Assembly: GCF_024746835.1 (NCBI RefSeq) | Contig: NZ_CP080531.1 | Span: 2,542,001-2,606,000 of the forward strand | Length of the DNA: 64,000 bases | Direction: 5' to 3' | From: Mesorhizobium sp. AR02 | GTDB lineage: Bacteria; Pseudomonadota; Alphaproteobacteria; Rhizobiales; Rhizobiaceae | Shown: piece after piece, positions 60,512-64,000 of the stretch | Layout: each line of letters opens with the position of its first letter | Numbering within the stretch: position 1 is the first letter of the stretch | Made by a program: the position numbers and the translations under genes | Notes under the pieces: generated by a model | Told to the model about the DNA's origin: nothing | Database searches by the model: none | What the model saw: the letters and a program-made list of their open reading frames with translations, nothing else

Positions 60512-62599
60512 ATGTCCGACGCGAAGCCCAGATCGAAACCGGCCGACGGCATCAAACCGGACGGCACTCCGAAGCCACGTCGAGGAAAGCCGCGACGCCA
60601 GAGGCCGCGTGACGAGATTCCGCGCGATAATGAGCCGCGCGAGAAGAAGCCGCGCAAGAACAAGGCATCGATCGTCGAAGCGGCAGCTTCCGAGGTTGTC
60701 GGCGAGACTCCACTGCCACCGGAAGCCGTCGAACCCGATCCGGAGTTGACGGCCGAGGAGGCCGAGCAGGCGCGCAAGAAGTACCTGCTGAAGCGGTTCT
60801 GGATCAGCGGACGCGGTTACTGGGGGCGGCACGGCGACAGACTCGGCTGGCCATTGACGGTCGGGCTGCTGATCCTGATCATCGTCAATGTCGGCTTTCA
60901 GTACGGCATCAATCTCTGGAACCGCGCCATCTTCGACGCCATCGAAAGGCGCGACGCCCATACCGTCTATTTCCTCAGCGCGGTGTTCGTGCCGCTCGTG
61001 CTTGGCAGCATCAGCCTTGTCGTCGTGCAGGTCTATCTGCGCATGACCATGCAGCGCCGCTGGCGCTCCTGGCTGACCACCTCGGTGATAGCGCGCTGGT
61101 TGGCCAATGGCCGCTACTACCAGCTGAACCTCGTGAAGGGTGACCACCAGAACCCCGAGGCCCGCCTCTCGGAAGATCTGCGCGTCGCCACCGAGGCGCC
61201 GGTCGACTTCGTCGCCGGCGTAATTGTCGCCACCCTGTCGGCCTCGACCTTCATCGTGGTGCTGTGGACGATCGGCGGAGCCTTGAGCGTCACGCTGGGA
61301 GGCTCGACCTTCACCGTGCCCGGCTTCCTCGTCATCACGGCGGTGATCTATGCCGCGATCACCTCCACCTCGATGTTCGTTATCGGCCGCGATTTCGTGC
61401 GTTTGTCCGAGGAGAAGAACCAGACGGAAGCCGAATTCCGCTACGTGCTGACGCGCGTGCGCGAAAACGGCGAGAGCATCGCCTTGCTCGGCGGCGAGGC
61501 GGAGGAACGGAGCGGCATCGACAGGACCTTTGCAGGCGTGCTGAAGCGATGGGCGCAACTGACCGGCCAGCACATGCGCACGGCGGTGGTGTCGCAGGGC
61601 TCGAGCCTGTTCGCGCCGGTCGTGCCGGTGCTGCTGTGCGCGCCAAAATTCCTCGAAGGCTCGATGTCGCTCGGCCAGGTCATGCAGGCGGCCTCCGCCT
61701 TCGCCATCGTGCAGGGCGCGTTCGGCTGGCTGGTCGACAATTATCCACGTCTTGCCGACTGGAACGCCTCCGCACGCCGCATCGCCTCGCTGATGATGTC
61801 GCTCGACGGGCTGGAGCGTGCCGAACAGAGCGACGAGCTGGGGCGCATCAAGCATGGCGAGACCAAGGGCGATACGATGCTCTCCCTCGACAATCTCTCC
61901 GTGACGCTCGACGACGGCACTTCCGTGGTGAAGGAAACGGAAGTCGGAGTTGAAGCGGGCGAGCGGGTGCTGGTGTCCGGCGAATCCGGCTCGGGCAAGT
62001 CGACGCTGGTGCGGGCGATCGCCGGCCTGTGGCCATGGGGAAGCGGCAGCGTCAATTTCCATCCCGACAAACGATTGTTCATGCTGCCGCAGCGGCCCTA
62101 CATCCCTTCCGGCACGCTGCGCCGGGTGGTCGCCTATCCCGCGGCGGCCAACCGCTGGAAGATCGAACAGATCAAGGCCGCCCTCGACAAGGTCGGCCTC
62201 GGCTACCTCACCGGCCGGATCAAAGAGGAAGCGCCCTGGGACCAGACCCTGTCGGGCGGCGAAAAACAGCGGGTCGCCTTCGCGCGCCTTTTGCTGCATC
62301 GCCCAGACATCGTCGTGCTGGACGAGGCGACCTCGGCGCTGGATGAGAAGAGCCAGGACCAGATGATGGAAACGGTGATCCGCGAATTGCCCGAGGTTAC
62401 CATCGTCAGCGTGGCGCACCGCGCCGAACTGGAAGCCTTCCACACCCGCAAGATCACGCTGGAGCGGCGCAAGGGCGGCGCAAAACTGGTCGGGGATATC
62501 AACCTTGTGCCGCGCAAGCGCAAACGCAGCCTGCTTCAGCGTGCCTTGTGGGGCTCCGGGACGAGGCTTGAAAAGCCGCGCAAGACGGCGAGCCGCTAA
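60512..62599 (+). CDS. BacA/SbmA-related ABC transporter with fused ATPase (YddA/BclA-like)
   Basis: A 695-residue protein. Residues 1-70 are a very basic, low-complexity tail (repeated KPRRxKPR and PRDEIPRDNEPREKKPRK). Next comes an SbmA/BacA-type membrane domain (about residues 105-390, with YGINLWNRAIFDAIERRDA and LRMTMQRRWRSWLT). An ABC ATPase follows: Walker A GESGSGKST, signature LSGGEKQR and Walker B IVVLDEATSALDE. The family includes YddA and rhizobial BclA, which take up antimicrobial peptides. ATG 60512 is chosen over a TTG nine codons upstream. Its stop abuts the convergent ligase stop with no spacer. Confidence 0.9.
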   Translation: MSDAKPRSKPADGIKPDGTPKPRRGKPRRQRPRDEIPRDNEPREKKPRKNKASIVEAAASEVVGETPLPPEAVEPDPELTAEEAEQARKKYLLKRFWISGRGYWGRHGDRLGWPLTVGLLILIIVNVGFQYGINLWNRAIFDAIERRDAHTVYFLSAVFVPLVLGSISLVVVQVYLRMTMQRRWRSWLTTSVIARWLANGRYYQLNLVKGDHQNPEARLSEDLRVATEAPVDFVAGVIVATLSASTFIVVLWTIGGALSVTLGGSTFTVPGFLVITAVIYAAITSTSMFVIGRDFVRLSEEKNQTEAEFRYVLTRVRENGESIALLGGEAEERSGIDRTFAGVLKRWAQLTGQHMRTAVVSQGSSLFAPVVPVLLCAPKFLEGSMSLGQVMQAASAFAIVQGAFGWLVDNYPRLADWNASARRIASLMMSLDGLERAEQSDELGRIKHGETKGDTMLSLDNLSVTLDDGTSVVKETEVGVEAGERVLVSGESGSGKSTLVRAIAGLWPWGSGSVNFHPDKRLFMLPQRPYIPSGTLRRVVAYPAAANRWKIEQIKAALDKVGLGYLTGRIKEEAPWDQTLSGGEKQRVAFARLLLHRPDIVVLDEATSALDEKSQDQMMETVIRELPEVTIVSVAHRAELEAFHTRKITLERRKGGAKLVGDINLVPRKRKRSLLQRALWGSGTRLEKPRKTASR

Positions 62600-64000
62600 T
62601 TAGGACGCGTAGAGATCCTTGTAGGTGTCGCGCAAAAGATTCTTCTGCACCTTGCCCATCGTGTTGCGCGGCAATTCGTCGACGAAGATCACCTGCTTCG
62701 GATGCTTGTATTTCGCCAAGCGCCCGGCGATGGCGCCAAGGATTTCAGCTCCGGTGATCTGTGCCCCCGGCGCCCGCACGACGACCGCGGTGACACCTTC
62801 GCCGAAATCCGGATGGGCAACACCGATGACGGCGCTTTCCAAGACCCCGGCAAGCGCGTCGATCTCGCTTTCGAGCTCCTTCGGATAGATGTTGTAGCCG
62901 CCCGATATGATCAGGTCCTTGCCGCGGCCGACGATGTGGACATAACCATCGGCATCGACGATGCCGAGATCGCCGGTGATGAAGAAGCCGTCGGCGCGGA
63001 ATTCCGCCTTGGTCTTTTCCGGCATGCGCCAGTAGCCACCAAACACGTTCGGACCCTTGACCTCGATCATGCCGACCTCGCCCTGGGCCAACGGCTTGCC
63101 CGTGTCGGGATCGGCGATGCGCAGCGCAACACCGGGCAAGGGGAAGCCGACCGTGCCGGCGCGCCGTTCGCCGTCATAGGGATTGGAGGTGTTCATGTTG
63201 GTCTCGGTCATGCCGTAGCGTTCGAGGATGGCGTGGCCGGTGCGCTCGCGCCAGGCCTTGTGCGTCTCGGCCAGCAGCGGCGCCGAGCCGGACACGAACA
63301 GGCGGATATTCTTCGCCGCCTCGCGGTCCAGGCCATCCTGCTGGAGCAGGCGCACATAAAAGGTCGGCACGCCCATCAGCACTGTGGCACGCGGCAGCAG
63401 TGCGATGATGCGGGCCGGATCGAATTTCTGTTCGAACCGCATCGAGGCGCCGGCCATCAGGATGACGTTGGTGGCGACAAACAGGCCGTGCGTATGGAAG
63501 ATCGGCAGCGCGTGGATCAGCACATCGCCTGAGGTGAAGCGCCATTGCTCGACCAGCACCCGCGCATTCGAGGCGAGGTTCTCGTGGCTGAGCATGGCGC
63601 CTTTCGATCGGCCGGTGGTTCCCGACGTGTAGAGAATTGCCGCGAGATCATCCGCGCCCCGCTCGACATCGTGAAAATCGGACGCCTGCCGCGATGCCTG
63701 GTCCGCCAGCGATCCCTGGCCATGGCGGTCGAGCGTGACCACGACCGCGCCGGATGGCTCGACCATGCGCGCGATATCGGCCGACTTCGCCGGATCGCAG
63801 ATAATGACGCGAGGTGCTGCATCGCCGAAGAAATATGCGAGCTCGGTCAGCGTGTAGGCGGTGTTGAGCGGCAGAAAGACGGCACCGGCGCGCACACAGG
63901 CGAGGTAGAGCAACAGCGCCTCCGGGCTCTTCTCGACCTGCACCGCGACACGATCACCCGGCTCGACGTCCAACTGCAAAAGCGCATGCGCGAGCTGCGC
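62600..64000 (-). CDS. matB: Malonyl-CoA synthetase-like acyl-CoA ligase, 5' end outside window
   Basis: The visible 466 C-terminal residues of an AMP-forming ligase. The frame stays open to the window edge (AQLAHALLQLDVEPGDRV), so the start lies beyond. Motifs: the P-loop YTSGTTGRSKGAMLSH, ERYGMTETNMNTSNPYDGER, the hinge GYVHIVGRGKDLIISGGYNI, and the catalytic Lys in LPRNTMGKVQKN. The NTSNPYDGERRAGTVG segment is characteristic of MatB, which activates malonate with CoA; missing N-terminal residues are only about 40. Convergent with the ABC transporter gene, with abutting stop codons. Confidence 0.88.
   Translation of the reverse strand, partial: AQLAHALLQLDVEPGDRVAVQVEKSPEALLLYLACVRAGAVFLPLNTAYTLTELAYFFGDAAPRVIICDPAKSADIARMVEPSGAVVVTLDRHGQGSLADQASRQASDFHDVERGADDLAAILYTSGTTGRSKGAMLSHENLASNARVLVEQWRFTSGDVLIHALPIFHTHGLFVATNVILMAGASMRFEQKFDPARIIALLPRATVLMGVPTFYVRLLQQDGLDREAAKNIRLFVSGSAPLLAETHKAWRERTGHAILERYGMTETNMNTSNPYDGERRAGTVGFPLPGVALRIADPDTGKPLAQGEVGMIEVKGPNVFGGYWRMPEKTKAEFRADGFFITGDLGIVDADGYVHIVGRGKDLIISGGYNIYPKELESEIDALAGVLESAVIGVAHPDFGEGVTAVVVRAPGAQITGAEILGAIAGRLAKYKHPKQVIFVDELPRNTMGKVQKNLLRDTYKDLYAS

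Noticed and set aside
60503..62443. 646-codon open frame antisense to the BacA-related transporter
   Set aside because: Low-complexity Arg/Gln/His composition and no domain; the plus-strand frame carries complete ABC motifs.

Overview
The window is about 64 kb of GC-rich, densely coding alphaproteobacterial DNA. The order Rhizobiales is likely, and Mesorhizobium or a close relative is my best guess. Evidence for this is the mix of many ABC importers with small catabolic operons, a BacA-related ABC transporter, a MatB-like malonyl-CoA ligase at the right edge, and several rhizobial-type intergenic palindromic repeats. I see no rRNA, tRNA, phage, transposase or CRISPR array. The layout looks like a chromosomal run of catabolic operons, each with its own regulator.

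Layout. 1-807: end of a family 2 glycosyltransferase. 804-8737 (minus): an AmiC/AmiR-type sensor and ANTAR antiterminator pair heading an operon with a peptide/amide ABC importer and an acetamidase/formamidase. 8887-17449: a homoprotocatechuate (4-hydroxyphenylacetate) meta-cleavage cluster: an AraC activator, hpaB, hpaC, a MarR-type HpaR, then hpaF-hpaE-hpaD-hpaG-hpaH behind a clear palindromic operator. The final aldolase, hpaI, is not here. 17462-28297: a divergent locus around an IclR regulator. One arm encodes a Tm-1-like protein, a HAD phosphatase, an aminotransferase and a kinase plus PLP phospho-lyase pair. The other encodes an APC permease, a P450 with an atypical I-helix, and an aldehyde dehydrogenase. 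28553-31223: a methionine-type importer (metQ-metN-metI). 31476-36822 (minus): a small conserved protein, a GcvT-like protein and a HyuB/HyuA hydantoinase. 37043-42713: ferredoxin-NADP reductase and an RND efflux pair whose adaptor gene carries a one-base frameshift. 42810-46305: deoC and a tandem-domain ALDH16-type dehydrogenase. 46496-48099: the last two steps of an oxidative deoxy-sugar acid pathway.

48273-60438 is an amino-sugar locus. murQ leads a sugar ABC importer operon (binding protein, two permeases, Gfo/Idh oxidoreductase, ATPase) on the minus strand. Divergently lie a BadF-type amino-sugar kinase, a GntR regulator, an isomerase-only GlmS-like deaminase, nagA and an FAD-dependent 2-hydroxyacid oxidoreductase. 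Together they supply every cytoplasmic step from N-acetylmuramate or N-acetylglucosamine to fructose 6-phosphate without a PTS. Five copies of a 7-base operator motif with an 11-bp period flank the shared promoter region. The window ends with the BacA-related ABC transporter (60512-62599) and a partial malonyl-CoA/acyl-CoA ligase.

The most unusual points are: the IclR locus combining a hydroxylysine/ethanolamine-type kinase and phospho-lyase with a P450 that has Gln-Glu in place of the acid-alcohol pair; the PTS-independent MurNAc system with its phased operator array; the AmiCR-controlled amide uptake operon with a terminator-like leader; and the frameshifted efflux adaptor.
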